DNA of 64,000 bases, taken from contig KN805454.1 in NCBI GenBank assembly GCA_000818945.1, positions 50,290 through 114,289 on the forward strand, read 5' to 3'. Source of the stretch: Schizochytrium sp. CCTCC M209059. Its lineage: Eukaryota > Sar > Bigyra > Thraustochytrida > Thraustochytriidae. Made by a program: the position numbers and the translations under genes. Shown here piece after piece: positions 10,817-21,411 of this stretch (positions within the stretch are counted from its first letter, which is position 1; every line of letters begins with the position of its first letter). Below the pieces are notes generated by a model. That model was not told the DNA's origin. It saw nothing but the letters and a program-made list of their open reading frames with translations, and ran no database searches.

Positions 10817-11241
10817 GTACGTGCGCGCGGGCGGCGGGGGCGGCGGCGGCGGCGCGCGCGGCGGCGGAGGCGGGGACGCGGCGGCCAGCGCGACGCGCGC
10901 AGAAGTGCGGCCGGCGGCGCGGGATGCCGGGACGCGGGATGAGGATGAAGATGCGGGAGCTCGCACGCCCAGCCACTCAGCGAGCGAGCGAGTCGACGCC
11001 GCGTGAGGTGAAGCTGCGCGGTTGAGGGCACGCTGCTTGCGATGCAGCGCGGCGATATGCACGAGGAGATTTGATAGGAAAAGGGACGGCGACGTTTTGA
11101 ACGAAGCCGCCACCCCTCTTTTACCCTCGTCTGGCCCAATCGTGCTTCCCGCCTGGCATTCCGTTCCATTCCATTCCAGGTTGGCTTGGAGAAACAGGAT
11201 GACTAACAGAGAGACGCTGCATCGTTCATTTATGTGCGCAG
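10817..11241 (+). other. Possible 5'-UTR intron of the eS6 gene
   Basis: CAG at 10814-10816 is followed by GTACGTG, a strong donor of the same form as both aldolase-like introns. A GTGCGCAG acceptor ends at 11241, 17 nt before the eS6 ATG. Ribosomal protein genes often carry introns near or before the start codon. There is no expression evidence; transcript data would decide. Confidence 0.35.
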
Positions 11242-11258
11242 AAACCTAGCTCGTCAAG

Positions 11259-12170
11259 ATGAAGCTCAACATCGCATGCCCGGAGACGGGCAAGCAGAAG
11301 ATGATCGAGATCGACGTAAGTGATGAGCGCCTCTTCTGAGGAGAGAATGAATGGCTCGGCCCGCACCTACGACGTGGCCGCGGTCAATTCTGTCGTGTCT
11401 CCTCTACAGGGAGACAAAGAGAGGAGAGATCAACAGACATCCAAACAGACGAACTAACACCTTTTTTTACCCGGTAATTGTTGAATTGAACATTGTAGGA
11501 TGAGCGTCGTCTCCGCGCTGTGTACGACAAGCGCATCGCCCAGGAGGTTGATGGCGGTGAGCTTGGCGATGAGTTCAAGGGCTACATCTTCCGCATTTCG
11601 GGCGGTAACGACAAGCAGGGCTTCCCCATGAAGCAGGGTGTCCTCTCGACCAAGCGTGTCCGCCTCCTTCTTAACAAGGACGTGAGCTGCTACAGGCCGC
11701 GCAGGAAGGGTGAGCGCAAGCGCAAGTCCGTCCGCGGCTGCATCGTGGCCGGCGATATTTCCATCCTCAACCTCGTCATCGTCAAGATCGGCGACCAGGA
11801 GGTGGCCGGCCTCACCGACGGTGAGCCCCTCCCCAACCGCCTTGTGCCCAAGCGCGCCAACAACATCCGTAAGCTGTTCGGCCTCACCAAGGAGGACGAC
11901 GTGACCAAGTACGTCATCCGCCGCGAGTTCACCACCAAGACTGGCAAGGAGAAGTCCAAGGCGCCCAACATTCAGCGCCTCATCACGCCGGCCCGCCTTC
12001 AGCGCAAGCGCCGCGCTTGGGCCAACAAGCTCAAGCAGCAGGAGAAGGTCCGCAAGGAGGAGCAGGCCTACCAGAAGCTGTACCAGCAGCGCATGAAGGA
12101 GGCCAAGGAGCGCCGCGCCTCGGAGGCTTCCAAGCGCCGCTCGCGCCTGTCCAAGGATGGCCAGAAGTAA
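11259..12170 (+). CDS. RPS6: 40S ribosomal protein eS6 (two coding exons)
   Basis: Structural protein of the small ribosomal subunit and the classical target of S6 kinase. Exon 1 (11259-11315) encodes MKLNIACPETGKQKMIEID. An intron at 11316-11498 (GTAAGT..TTGTAG, phase 0) follows. Exon 2 (11499-12170) opens with DERRLRAVYDKR and continues through FKGYIFRISGGNDKQGFPMK and GVLSTKRVRLLL, then RRKGERKRKSVRGCIV. The total is 242 residues, close to the usual 249. The C-terminal helix is Lys/Arg/Glu-rich and ends RRASEASKRRSRLSKDGQK, retaining an RRAS-type basic phosphosite but fewer serines than the animal tail. Codon use is strongly C/G-ending and uniform, as expected of a highly expressed gene. 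Confidence 0.97.
11316..11498 (+). other. eS6 intron 1
   Basis: The donor is GAC|GTAAGT and the acceptor CATTGTAG|GAT; 183 nt, phase 0. The intron contains in-frame stops and is T-rich near the 3' end (CTTTTTTTAC). Joining the exons restores the eS6 N-terminus without a gap. Confidence 0.95.
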
Positions 12171-12600
12171 AGCTTTAATTTGACGCCAAAACCCCCACCC
12201 ACCCCTTTTATCTCTCGTTTGACTTTTTCTTGTCCTGCTCTGCTGCTGTCTCTTGCATGTTCTTGTTAGGAAAACAGGCGTCTTCTTGTTTTGCTCATCC
12301 GCCTTGGCTAGCTGGTATGCATCGCTCCACTCATCATGATTTAACAGCAGTAAAAGGGCTTAGGGCGTGAGAAGCGATGGAGCGAGAGTGCCAATCATGG
12401 ATTGACAAGGAGGGGAGTGGAGAGGATCTCTGCCCGTTGCTGTTGCTTTTCGTGTCAAGAAAGGACATCAAGGACTAATATCGCGGCGATCCAGCGACAG
12501 GCGCCTCCTTCGTGGCGCATCTCTCTATTCGCTATTTTCTACGAACTTGAGGCTGTTGCTAATAAAGAGAAAGCCCAACCTGGCGGCGAACAGAGACACG
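12171..12600. other. Intergenic between eS6 and the sulfotransferase
   Basis: This 430-bp spacer contains a pyrimidine-rich eS6 3' flank (CCCACCCACCCC, TTTGACTTTTTCTTG). No gene or clear element was recognised in it. Confidence 0.6.
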
Positions 12601-14034
12601 ATGGAGAAACCAAGGAACGAGGATTGGTCGTCGCGGCGCTGGCAGTGGACTTGCCGCGCGCCGCGACTCAGGGTGGCGCTAGCGATCGCATGGCTGCTGG
12701 AGCTCCTCGTCCGTGTTCTCACCTTCGGAAAGCGGCCGTCCCAATGGACCGTGGACGCAGTCGAACGCCGAGGTAAAGAGCTGCACTTCAAATCGAGGTG
12801 TCAACAGGACCAAGCCGATGGCTCTGACACGGCTTCGCCGAGTGGAGAGATGAAGAATGTCAACGAGACCGAGCCAGCCCTCTTCCACCGCGTCGGGCTG
12901 AAGCATTTTTTGCGCGAGGTTCCCCAGACAGACTTTGCATTCATCGGCAAGTTCTTGCCCTTGGCAAAGATTATGCAAAAGAAACTTTGTGTTGATACTC
13001 TTCGAGCGCGGAGTCCAGCTGTGCGAAACTTTAAATTGCCGCCCGTCATTTGGATTGTCAGTCTGCCTCGAACGGGCTCAACATGGTTGCATCAATTGTG
13101 CGCTTCGGAACCCTCGATCCGAACTGTCAAAGCTTGGGAGCTCAAGTACCCCATGGAATGTTCAGAAGATTGCGGCCCCTCGAAACTCGCGCGTCAACAA
13201 TTCACCAAGCGAGCCATGGAAAAACTGTATGATATCGTTCCTCGCTTCAAGCAGATTCACCACGTGCGCTTCGATGATCCAGACGAATGTGTTGGGGGGT
13301 TTGTAGATGGCTGGAGTCCGGAACATTGGCTTTGGGGCATGCTAGACATGCCTGAAACTCGTGCTGCATATCTCAGAGAATCAATGCACGCTCAATATGA
13401 GAACTATAAGCATTTGTTGCAAGCCGTACTGGCAGCTGACGAGGACGGCGAGCTTCCGGTGCAGGCCCAAGGGGGCAGCAAGAAGTCTCCGTTTGCGCGT
13501 CTCGTGCTCAAGTCGCCTCATCACATCGTCAAGCTCAAGGATTTGGCAACTGTTTTTCCTGGATCCGCGGTACTTTGGCTTGATCGCGACGTGGCCGATG
13601 TGGTCGGATCCTGTTGCTCCATGAATCAGGCCGTGCTTGACACGCTGTGTCCCTGGTACGTTGACCCACACACGCTCGGAGCACGAACGCTCCGTTCACT
13701 GGCACAGGCGCACGCCAAAGGTTTGGCAGATCGCAGGTCACTTGAAGCTAGCGGGAAACTCCGATTTGCGGATATTAGGTATGACGATCTCAAGTCAGAT
13801 CCTGCAATGACGTTGGCCAAGGCCATGCAGTCGATTGGCTTCACAATAAGTGACGAAGCTCTTGCTGATATTCAATGTCAGCAAGCCGACCGTCGTGCAT
13901 CTGCTGAGGTCAGGAGGGGCGCCAAGAAGCAAGCTCACCAATACACCTTGGCTCAATTTGGTTTATCTCGAGCGGATGTCGAGGCAAGCTTCCGCAACGC
14001 GTGCAGTGCCACGGAGATTTACCGTACAAGATGA
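12601..14034 (+). CDS. Membrane-anchored PAPS-dependent sulfotransferase family protein
   Basis: Probably transfers sulfate from PAPS to an unknown acceptor in the secretory pathway. Seen: 477 residues from the ATG at 12601; the open frame upstream starts only at a TTG. An N-terminal hydrophobic segment (about residues 22-42, VALAIAWLLELLVRVLTF) suits a type II signal anchor. The 5'-phosphosulfate loop is VSLPRTGSTWLHQL (about 155-168). A 3'-phosphate-binding region follows (LKSPHHIVKLKDLATVFPG, then WLDRDVADVVGSCCS near 325-340). A late conserved stretch reads FADIRYDDLKSDP. The pattern is closer to the broad Sulfotransfer_3 type than to cytosolic SULTs. The substrate cannot be read from sequence. 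Confidence 0.85.
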   Translation: MEKPRNEDWSSRRWQWTCRAPRLRVALAIAWLLELLVRVLTFGKRPSQWTVDAVERRGKELHFKSRCQQDQADGSDTASPSGEMKNVNETEPALFHRVGLKHFLREVPQTDFAFIGKFLPLAKIMQKKLCVDTLRARSPAVRNFKLPPVIWIVSLPRTGSTWLHQLCASEPSIRTVKAWELKYPMECSEDCGPSKLARQQFTKRAMEKLYDIVPRFKQIHHVRFDDPDECVGGFVDGWSPEHWLWGMLDMPETRAAYLRESMHAQYENYKHLLQAVLAADEDGELPVQAQGGSKKSPFARLVLKSPHHIVKLKDLATVFPGSAVLWLDRDVADVVGSCCSMNQAVLDTLCPWYVDPHTLGARTLRSLAQAHAKGLADRRSLEASGKLRFADIRYDDLKSDPAMTLAKAMQSIGFTISDEALADIQCQQADRRASAEVRRGAKKQAHQYTLAQFGLSRADVEASFRNACSATEIYRTR

Positions 14035-14875
14035 AGCCTTTCTTCGTAAGTGACAAGGGATTGTATTGTATTGAAAGTAGGCATAGGAAGGGTATACGCA
14101 GCAAAAAGCCGACCTTGACGCCTCAAAGGGCGAACAACTCGGCAAGGATTAGTTTACAAAGGGGGATACGAGCGATTAGAAAAAGAAACAAAGAAAAGAG
14201 AGTGAATAGGGATCCGGTAGATGGAAGGGGAAAAGGGGGGCAAAGCGGGCCGACACATCGACTAAAGCCTACTACTCCAAACCAGCCCGATCCGACCCGA
14301 CCCGACCCGATCCAATCCACCAAATCGTTCAGAGCGACGCAAAGATCGCTCGAAAGAAATCGAAGCCCACCCCATGGAGATGCCGCGCAACAGCCAAGCG
14401 AAATGTGGTAAAGGAATTGATCGTCTCCACGCGGCGTGCAGCAGGTCCACTCAAAGAGTTGGCATCGCTCCGTTTCTTCACGCCCTATCCGAAAAAGTGG
14501 CGATGTGATAAAAGCGTTCATGTCAATGTGAATGTCTTTTGTGAGTACGCTCAAGATGTGGAAGCACACAGGCACAGATCGACCAGACACACAGGCACAG
14601 AAAAGAAAAAAAATGGGAAAAGAAAGAAGAAAGGTGAAACGACCTATTCTCCTCCCCTTTCCCTTTTCCCTCTCTCTCCTCCCTCGAACACCACTAGGCT
14701 ACGCTACGCGCACACGCACGATTTGCATGGTAGCATTTTGTGTGTGATTTTTTTTTGTGCGTGGTTGCATGCAACCTGCCTGGGTGAGACGAAGAGGAGA
14801 GAATGGATGAATGAATGAATGAATGACGAGAATCGCCCTTCGAGTGAGTAAAGTAAAGCCGAAGCACCCTGACAC
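14035..14875. other. Convergent intergenic region, sulfotransferase / bromodomain gene
   Basis: About 840 bp between two convergent stops. It has a short GACCC array at about 14289-14312, a purine-rich run near 14600-14635 (AAAGAAAAAAAATGG and similar) and a GAATGAATGAATGAATGA tetramer run at about 14807-14824. No gene was recognised. Confidence 0.65.
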
Positions 14876-16792
14876 TCAAAATCCGTCGATCTCGTCGCGG
14901 CCCTGCTTCTTGCGCGCCTTTGTGAGACAACGCTTGACATACTTTTGCAGCTTTTTCAAGGCCGGGGGGTCAAGGGCCTCAATATCGAGCTCAACCTCGT
15001 CACCGTCTTCGCCCAGGGGCTGGCCGGACTCCTGAATGATCCTAATGACGCCCTGAATCATATCTCCGGGCAATTTGTTGATATCCTGGCCAAGCTGGCT
15101 CATCTCCTGGTAAGAGAGCCGACGGACGTCGTTGGGCGAGCGGTCGCGGCGAGCAGGGCGCGGAGCCTCCATGACCGGCATGGGAGCCGGAGCCGGAGGG
15201 CCGCTGATAGCATGACTCGTGGTCTGGCCGTTCGCTTGGGTGTCGCGGATCTGCTTCAGCTGCTGCTCCATCTTTTGCACCTGCTCGCGGAGAAATTGCA
15301 CCTCGTCGCTCACCACCTCCTGGGGCGCCGCAGCGACAGGGGCAGGAGCGGCGGGGGCAGCCGCCGGTTCCGGGGCGCGGCGAGAACCTCCCTTGGACCG
15401 CTTCTTGGCCGGCGCCGAAGTGACACCAGCAGTGATGTCGCCATCATCGCTCATGTCATCCTCGTCGTTGTCCTCCTCGTCGGATGAAAAGAGATCGCTC
15501 ATGGTCCTACGGCCGGGACCGGCCACACTGCCACCATTGGCCGACGACTCCTCGCTCTTTGAGCGCTTGAGCGAGCCCTTGGCGCCGGGTCCGCTCGGCG
15601 CTGCAGGCCCATTGTTGCTGCTCGCAGCGGTGGACTTGCGCTTGCGCGAGCGAGAACGCTCGAGCTTTTGCAGCTGGTTCTCAAAGAGGTTAAGCAGTCG
15701 CTTAGCGCTCTGGTGCACGCCATTTGCGGGAGGATTAAAAGTCATTGAGTTGTTGAAGGTGAGTCGCACGTGGCGCACGACCTCCTGATACGACATGTAC
15801 ATGCGAGCGTCAAGGTTCTTCATGATAGTCCCGAGATCCATGGGCTCCTTGATAATGTCGTGATAGGTGGTGAGACCCATCGCCTCGGCGTCAACGGGGG
15901 CGTGGAACCAACCCTCCTTGTCGCTGCGCATGAGGTCCCGAACAATGCCCTTAATCTTGATCAGGTCCTGCTGCGTGCGATCGTCGAACGAGTCGTCGAC
16001 AAGGTGGGAAGGGGCCCTACGCATGCGGGGCGGGTTTTTAGCCAGACTGCTGACCGGGTCGGGTCCAGACACGGCACTGTCAAGGCTCGCGCGCGAGGGC
16101 TTGCGCTGCACGGGCCTCCGCGCGGCGGCAGGTTTGGGGGCGCTTGTGCGGCGGCCTGCGACGCGGCGGATGTCCGCGGACGGCTGTTCGTACTTGTACT
16201 CGCGGTACACGTTGAGAGCGCCTGTCGCCAAGACGAGCGAACCCTCAAGACTGTACTTGCCGTACTGGTTGGTTCCCGAACCCACGACCTTGACGGTGCC
16301 TGCAGGGAGGCTTTCGTCGTGCATGAACTCGAACAGAACGTTCTTCTCTGGAACCTTCTTCTTCTTTCCGTTGAGCACCATGAAAAAGTGGCCCGAGAAG
16401 ATGGCGTTGCTGACAAGATCGGCGTCCTCTGATTGGGAGAGAGCCTTTGCCACGTCATTTGTGTCCTGGCTGTCGTGGACGTGGTCGCGGACGTAGCTAA
16501 AGTCGCTAACGATGCCTCCGTTGAAGGCGTTGTCGTCCATACCCCACTGTCCCTCCCATTTGACAATGTCTCCGGTGCGCTTGAGGACTCCGCGCAGGGC
16601 GGGCCTCAGGATGGCGGGCTTTGGAGGTGTCGACGCCGACAACGTGTCTGGCGCCGCGGCGGCTGCGGTCGTCGTCTGCGGGTTCACGCTAAGCGCGGCA
16701 TCATCGGGGCCCATCACGGCGGCTGCTTTCCTCGCGCTCGCCGTGTCTGGGCCTGCGTCTGCCGAGTTCATCATGGCGTTCTCGCTGGCCAT
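14876..16792 (-). CDS. BET/GTE-like protein: one bromodomain plus NET domain
   Basis: Likely an acetyl-lysine reader that recruits transcription factors to chromatin. Seen: 638 residues. A novel-looking N-terminal domain spans about 75-200 (WEGQWGMDDNAF, FSGHFFMVLNGKKKKV, GSGTNQYGKYSLEG). One bromodomain lies at about 270-375, with the ZA loop (FHAPVDAEAMGL, IIKEPMDLGTIMKNL) and the acetyl-lysine Asn in MTFNPPANG. A basic/acidic serine-rich linker and a short coiled coil (FLREQVQKMEQQLKQI) precede a NET (ET) domain at about 555-625 (LSYQEMSQLGQDINKLPG, ELDIEALDPPALKKLQKYV). One bromodomain plus NET is the plant GTE arrangement; animal BET proteins have two bromodomains. Confidence 0.9.
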   Translation of the reverse strand: MASENAMMNSADAGPDTASARKAAAVMGPDDAALSVNPQTTTAAAAAPDTLSASTPPKPAILRPALRGVLKRTGDIVKWEGQWGMDDNAFNGGIVSDFSYVRDHVHDSQDTNDVAKALSQSEDADLVSNAIFSGHFFMVLNGKKKKVPEKNVLFEFMHDESLPAGTVKVVGSGTNQYGKYSLEGSLVLATGALNVYREYKYEQPSADIRRVAGRRTSAPKPAAARRPVQRKPSRASLDSAVSGPDPVSSLAKNPPRMRRAPSHLVDDSFDDRTQQDLIKIKGIVRDLMRSDKEGWFHAPVDAEAMGLTTYHDIIKEPMDLGTIMKNLDARMYMSYQEVVRHVRLTFNNSMTFNPPANGVHQSAKRLLNLFENQLQKLERSRSRKRKSTAASSNNGPAAPSGPGAKGSLKRSKSEESSANGGSVAGPGRRTMSDLFSSDEEDNDEDDMSDDGDITAGVTSAPAKKRSKGGSRRAPEPAAAPAAPAPVAAAPQEVVSDEVQFLREQVQKMEQQLKQIRDTQANGQTTSHAISGPPAPAPMPVMEAPRPARRDRSPNDVRRLSYQEMSQLGQDINKLPGDMIQGVIRIIQESGQPLGEDGDEVELDIEALDPPALKKLQKYVKRCLTKARKKQGRDEIDGF

Positions 16793-17961
16793 TCCCCGCC
16801 TTCCTTTCGCCCCTGCCTAGGACGACGAGCACTCGGTGAAAATTCAAACAAACACGAGCCAGGCTTATTGATTCTCGGAGTGCTCGCTCGCTCGAGCACG
16901 ACTCCACCAGCACACCGCCCGACCAACGCGCCCCGCTTCCCTCTCCTTTCCCACCAAAGTCCGAAAATAATTTCACTCCCCCTCGGCGACCTTTTCCAAA
17001 TCGCCCAGCGCGCCCCCCTCGCGCGCCGTGACCGTGATGATCCTGATTAATCACTCAACAGTCGATCGATCACTCGCTCGCTCTCGCTCTTGATGAAGAG
17101 GCGACCGGCTCGAACAGGGAGAGAGGGGAGTGCGGGAGTGGAACAGAGAAAAGAACGGAACGCCGCGAACAAAGAAAGCTTCCGTCAGGCCGACGGCGTG
17201 CAGGAGTTCCGGGTCTGCTTGGCGCGCCGGGGGAATTTCCCGCGCCCTCTGGAGCGCCGCGCCCCCCCGCGGCACTGGCTTCCGCCGCGCCTGCAGGAGG
17301 TGGCACGGCGCCAGTGCGGGTGGAGGGGGGTTGCGGATGGGGACGGAGTGCTGCGGGAGGGGCAGGCGGAAGCTAAGCGCAGAGGAAGGGCCGAAACCGC
17401 GAGAGTTTTTGTTAAGCGGGGAAACATGCCTCTGCGGCGCTAAATCGGCCAAGGGAGTGGAAGGCAGGGAGACGGTTGCATATCGGGGAAACTATCGAGG
17501 TCTCTCCGGGAAGGACGCAGCGGGAGCCGGCACCAGTGACAGAGTTCACCCGAGTCGAGCACCGTCCCCAGTGGATGTAGGAGGGGTGGGCCCGGAGCCA
17601 GCCATTCGCGCCTGCAGCCGACAGTGATCGTTAGACGGGGCCGGACGAACCTAACGACCGCCCTACGAGTCCCTAGCGGCCAGCTACGAGTGGTCCGGTG
17701 GCGTGGTTGGTTGGTAACGCGCGGCGCGAGCCACGGCCGGCGAGCGGCCATAGAGGGGACTGCTTCGCAGCGTCAGAGGGGTTCTCTTTCCAGAGGCGAG
17801 GCGCTGCAGGCCTGGCCGGGGCGCGCGCAGCGGCAATAGCGCATTTGCCGGGGAGCGTACACAAGTGCAGAATGAGCCGCCGCAAGTGAGCTAAAAGGCG
17901 CGGCAATCGGAGAAAGGGAGAGAGAGGGCAGGTGGCCGTTTGCAGTCTCTGCCTCTTCGTG

Positions 17962-18014
<53 letters not shown>

Positions 18015-19079
18015 TCGAGTTTCCTTCTTCGGGTTTCTTTCCAGATTGGCGACTGAACCGAGCGTCTGCCGCCGCGTTGCGGCGGAGCGCATGCCCGAGA
18101 CGAGGCCGCTTTCTTGCCGCAAGTGCAGAACACGATCCGGTGCGGGTGCGGGTGCAGACCGATATGAGTAGGGAACGGCCACGTGGCTGTAGTTGTTGAT
18201 GAGAAAGGAAACTCTTTCACGGTCAAGTCATTCTTGCTGTTTGGTTGGGTGGACGGGGGCGCCAGTGGCGGATGGCCAGCGCTGCGAAACCGCCGGCAGT
18301 GTAACGGATTGAAATGATGTGGAGACCCGGCGGTTACAGCGCCCGCGAGGGGCCGCAAGTGGAGACAGGGCGGCGGGGAAGTGGAGAATGCGCGGATAGC
18401 GCACTTGCGGAGTGGCCCGAAGAAATAAGGAAGAAAGTAGGCTGGCAATGCGATGGGCATAGATCGCGAAGGAGAAGAAGCACGCGAAGAAGGACGTGGA
18501 TCATGACACGGAGAACGACGAGGAGCCCGGGCCGCTGACGGCGGGCGAGCGAGCGAGCGAGCGGAAAGCACAGGATAATCGCAGCTGCAGACACTTGACT
18601 TCCCCAGCTCGGCGACGGCGACTTGAACCCGGCGGCGACGAGGAATCTGGTGCGGCGAGGAGAGCCTCAGGGCATGGATGATGGAGGGAGCAAGAAGACG
18701 TCTTGGTAGTAAAGGGTAGAGGAGAGGAAGGGATTGGCGCGAGCAAAAGAATCTCATCACAGTGGGACGAAGGACCATTTGGTACATTGATATCCTGCCG
18801 GCTTGCTGATGGATTATCTTTGATTGCTTCATTTGATTATCATGTATACATAAAAACCGGAAAAGGTGAGGTGGGTGGCGCTTCGTATGCCATGTGTGGG
18901 TGAAGGGATGGACGAATGCATCACCTGCATACCATGGTACTATACGCACGCTATCGTGCAAGAACGCGACGAGTGGGTAAAATTGAGGTGAAAGCCACGG
19001 TTACGCAGACGGCGACCTGCTCTTGGTGGCATTGGCTCTGAATTTGAATGAGAGGGGGGACAAAAACGATTTGTTCTGT
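16793..19079. other. Intergenic block upstream of the BET gene, with repeated motifs
   Basis: About 2.3 kb with no credible gene. It contains an E2F-consensus TTTCCCGC at 17236-17243 and a (CTTT)n microsatellite at about 17961-18013. It also holds a dense set of the motif pair described separately: ATAGCGCATTTGCCG 17836, CAAGTGCAGAATG 17862, CAAGTGCAGAACA 18120, GAAGTGGAGAATG 18378 and ATAGCGCACTTGCGG 18396. The 356-codon minus frame at 17891-18961 runs through the CTTT repeat and lacks recognisable domains. An unannotated non-coding transcript or a spliced gene is possible. Confidence 0.6.
17961..18013. repeat. (CTTT)n microsatellite
   Basis: About thirteen consecutive CTTT units with no interruption, in non-coding DNA. 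Confidence 0.95.
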
Positions 19080-19120
19080 CTACTTGTGGTGATGTTGGTG
19101 TTGGTGCTGGTGTGGGTGAT

Positions 19121-19155
<35 letters not shown>

Positions 19156-20042
19156 TCGGCGGCCTTTTCTTCGAGCGAAGTAAGCTTCTCCTCGCACTCC
19201 TTGTACGTATCGTCGTCGGCGTCGAAGGGAGTCAACCAGTCTTCATCGCGAATTCGCTTCCAGTCGAGATGTCGGAATCCCGGTGAGATCCGCAGCTCTG
19301 AGAGAGTTACGATGCGCTCAAACGGCTCCTTGCGCAAAAGCCCCGAGATAGTCTGGCACATGCCTTCATTGTTCGTTGGCATGTCTCCGAATTGGAGCGG
19401 GTCTTCGCAAATTTTCTTGGCCGTCAAATCCGGATTCTTGGCCGTCCACGGTTGCGCGTCGAATATCATCTCGTACAGAATGACACCCAGACTCCACCAG
19501 TCGGCCTCACAGCCGACCTTCTTGCGGTAGAGCTTCTCTGGGCACGTATACTCGAGGGTTCCGGCCGACTGCGTCACGCGTGGGCGGCTCGTGGTCAGGA
19601 CGGACGAGCATCCAAAGTCCAGCAGGCGCGCGTGTCCTCTGCTGGTGATGCCGACATTTTCGGGCTTAAGATCACCATGAACGATGCCCACTCTCTGCAA
19701 GTGATCAAGAGCAAGAGCGATCTCTGCCGCGTACGCAGTCGCCTCCTCGTTTCTCAATCGCTTCGCACGCATCAGATCGAAAAGATCACCACTTTCGCAA
19801 AGCTCAAGGACAATTGCCCTCCCTAGCGACTCTTCCGCCACTTCGACGTATTCGAATCGAACAATGAACCGGCACTGTGTCCCCGCATGTGCCAGTTTTT
19901 CAAGAGCACGCAACTCTTGTTCCGCTTCTCTTGCCGCATCGCCTTTCGCATCCTTGTAGACTTTGAGGGCTACCTCTTTACCCGTGCGCGGAGACGTTGT
20001 CCTCAGCACGCGGGCGAAACGTCCTTCTTGCAGGACTTCCAT
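19080..20042 (-). CDS. Atypical Ser/Thr protein kinase (HGD catalytic loop)
   Basis: Probably an active kinase, though the substrate is unknown. Seen: 320 residues from the ATG at 20042; the longer open frame starts at GTG. The Gly-rich loop is degenerate (LQEGRFARVLR). The VAIK Lys is in VALKVYKD. The catalytic loop is HGDLKPEN, with Gly in place of the HRD Arg, and DFG is intact (LLDFGCSS). The activation segment ends in TCPEK, followed by DWWSLGVILYEMIF. The end of the fold (PGFRHLDWKRI) is reminiscent of AGC or AGC-like kinases. The tail is low complexity: a run of Ser, then alternating His/Gln. The first strand is close to the start, so an upstream exon is possible. The kinase-like protein at 53464-54288 shares the HGDxKPE loop and the FxxxDWxxI/V end, so the two may be related. 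Confidence 0.8.
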
Positions 20043-21411
20043 AGTGTCTTGCTTCACCTTGTATTCTTAACTTGCTATCACTCTTGGGCGACTACAGAGA
20101 CGAAATGAGACACAGGAATGTTCTCTTGCAGTGTGTATTGCTCTTGATATGCGCGTGTTCCTCTTATTGCCTTGGCCCTGGCTTCGACTTGCCCGACCTT
20201 CACAGTGAAGCCTCGAATTGGTACAGCGCACCCCTTGCGTTCAGGTTTTGCTTGGCCCTGGACGCTAGCGACTGGCCTCGGGCCTGGGCCCCCTCGACCT
20301 GTGATCAATCGGACAATCCTTCATCCCCTCAAGCCCCACACTAGAAACGAGTCCAGCTGCCGGCTCTCCGGGTGACGATGCGTTCCTCCGACCGCTCGAT
20401 TTTTCCATCACAAGAGATTCCTGTACGGTTGCCATATAGCAAGTCGGTTTCCCTCCCCCCCTCCCCACGCCCCACCAAGGCCATCACAGGCTCAAGCCTC
20501 CCTTGTCTACCACTCGGGCCACGGAATCCATTTTTAGCGTCTCAAGCCGAATGTCAGACTGTACGCTGTCGGAACAGGATGAACTCCTAGCATGATTGGC
20601 CCCGCTCTCGATTCTATCCCCGCGCCTCTAGTCCCCGCCTCCCCTACGACATCGTGGCACGGGGTCGTCGCAGTTCGCGGCTACCTCGGAGCAACAACAA
20701 TTTCGCCCTCCGAATGTCTCGGAGTCCATTCCCCGCAGCGTTCGTTTTAGACCGTCGCAAGTCTACGCGACGACAGCGCCGTGTCTCGGACATTCATAAT
20801 GGATAATCCATTTCGGGGCATGGCTTCCCGAGCTGAACGCATACGCGACCAGGCCCTTGCGCGCCCGCCGCGACCGAGCGTCTGATCGCCAGGAAGAAAC
20901 CAATGTCTGCGAGAATTGTTAGTCTCCACGACGAGCTGTCGCCAGCAACTTGTCTGTGCTTCATTCCTTCGCAGAATCAACATTTCTGGGCGAGTCAAGC
21001 AATTTCGTCTACAACGCCATCGCACCCCGCAAACAATCGCAAGTGTAACAGCCGCCACGACGTCCGTCCTCTACGTCCATTGTCGCATCTAAACCTCAGT
21101 CACCGCATTCCTCCGTTCAAGAGGGACACATGACCTGTGTAACCCTGAAAAAGATGCGTTACGTTTTTTGGGGTTCTTCAGAGTTTGGCGCCCGTCGCTG
21201 CTACTATCCGGCGCTGCACTACTGCAGCTGACGGCCCATATTCAGGCGTCTCCGAAGCAGTACCAGGCTGGACGCATGCATGTAGCTCATTAAAACCAAC
21301 TAGGGGCTCGGGACTTGAGGCCCCCAAAACAGTGCAGTAGCTGCCACGGCATAGATTACGTGACGTGACGACGACCGCAACGAACAGACAGCACCCTGGC
21401 AACAGGACGCC
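20043..21411. other. Intergenic region upstream of two divergent genes
   Basis: About 1.37 kb between the kinase start (minus) and the coiled-coil gene start (plus). Short frames on both strands show no domain. A single TCGCAAGTGTAA near 21037 resembles the recurrent CAAGTG motif. No RNA gene or mobile element was recognised. Confidence 0.6.

Noticed and set aside
10503..11169. Overlapping Arg/Ala/Pro-rich open frames on both strands
   Set aside because: They reflect extreme GC content; composition is biased in every frame and no domain was seen.
17891..18961. 356-codon open frame on the minus strand
   Set aside because: It runs through the CTTT repeat (giving Lys/Glu/Arg repeats), is rich in Pro/Ser/His without pattern, and lacks any domain.
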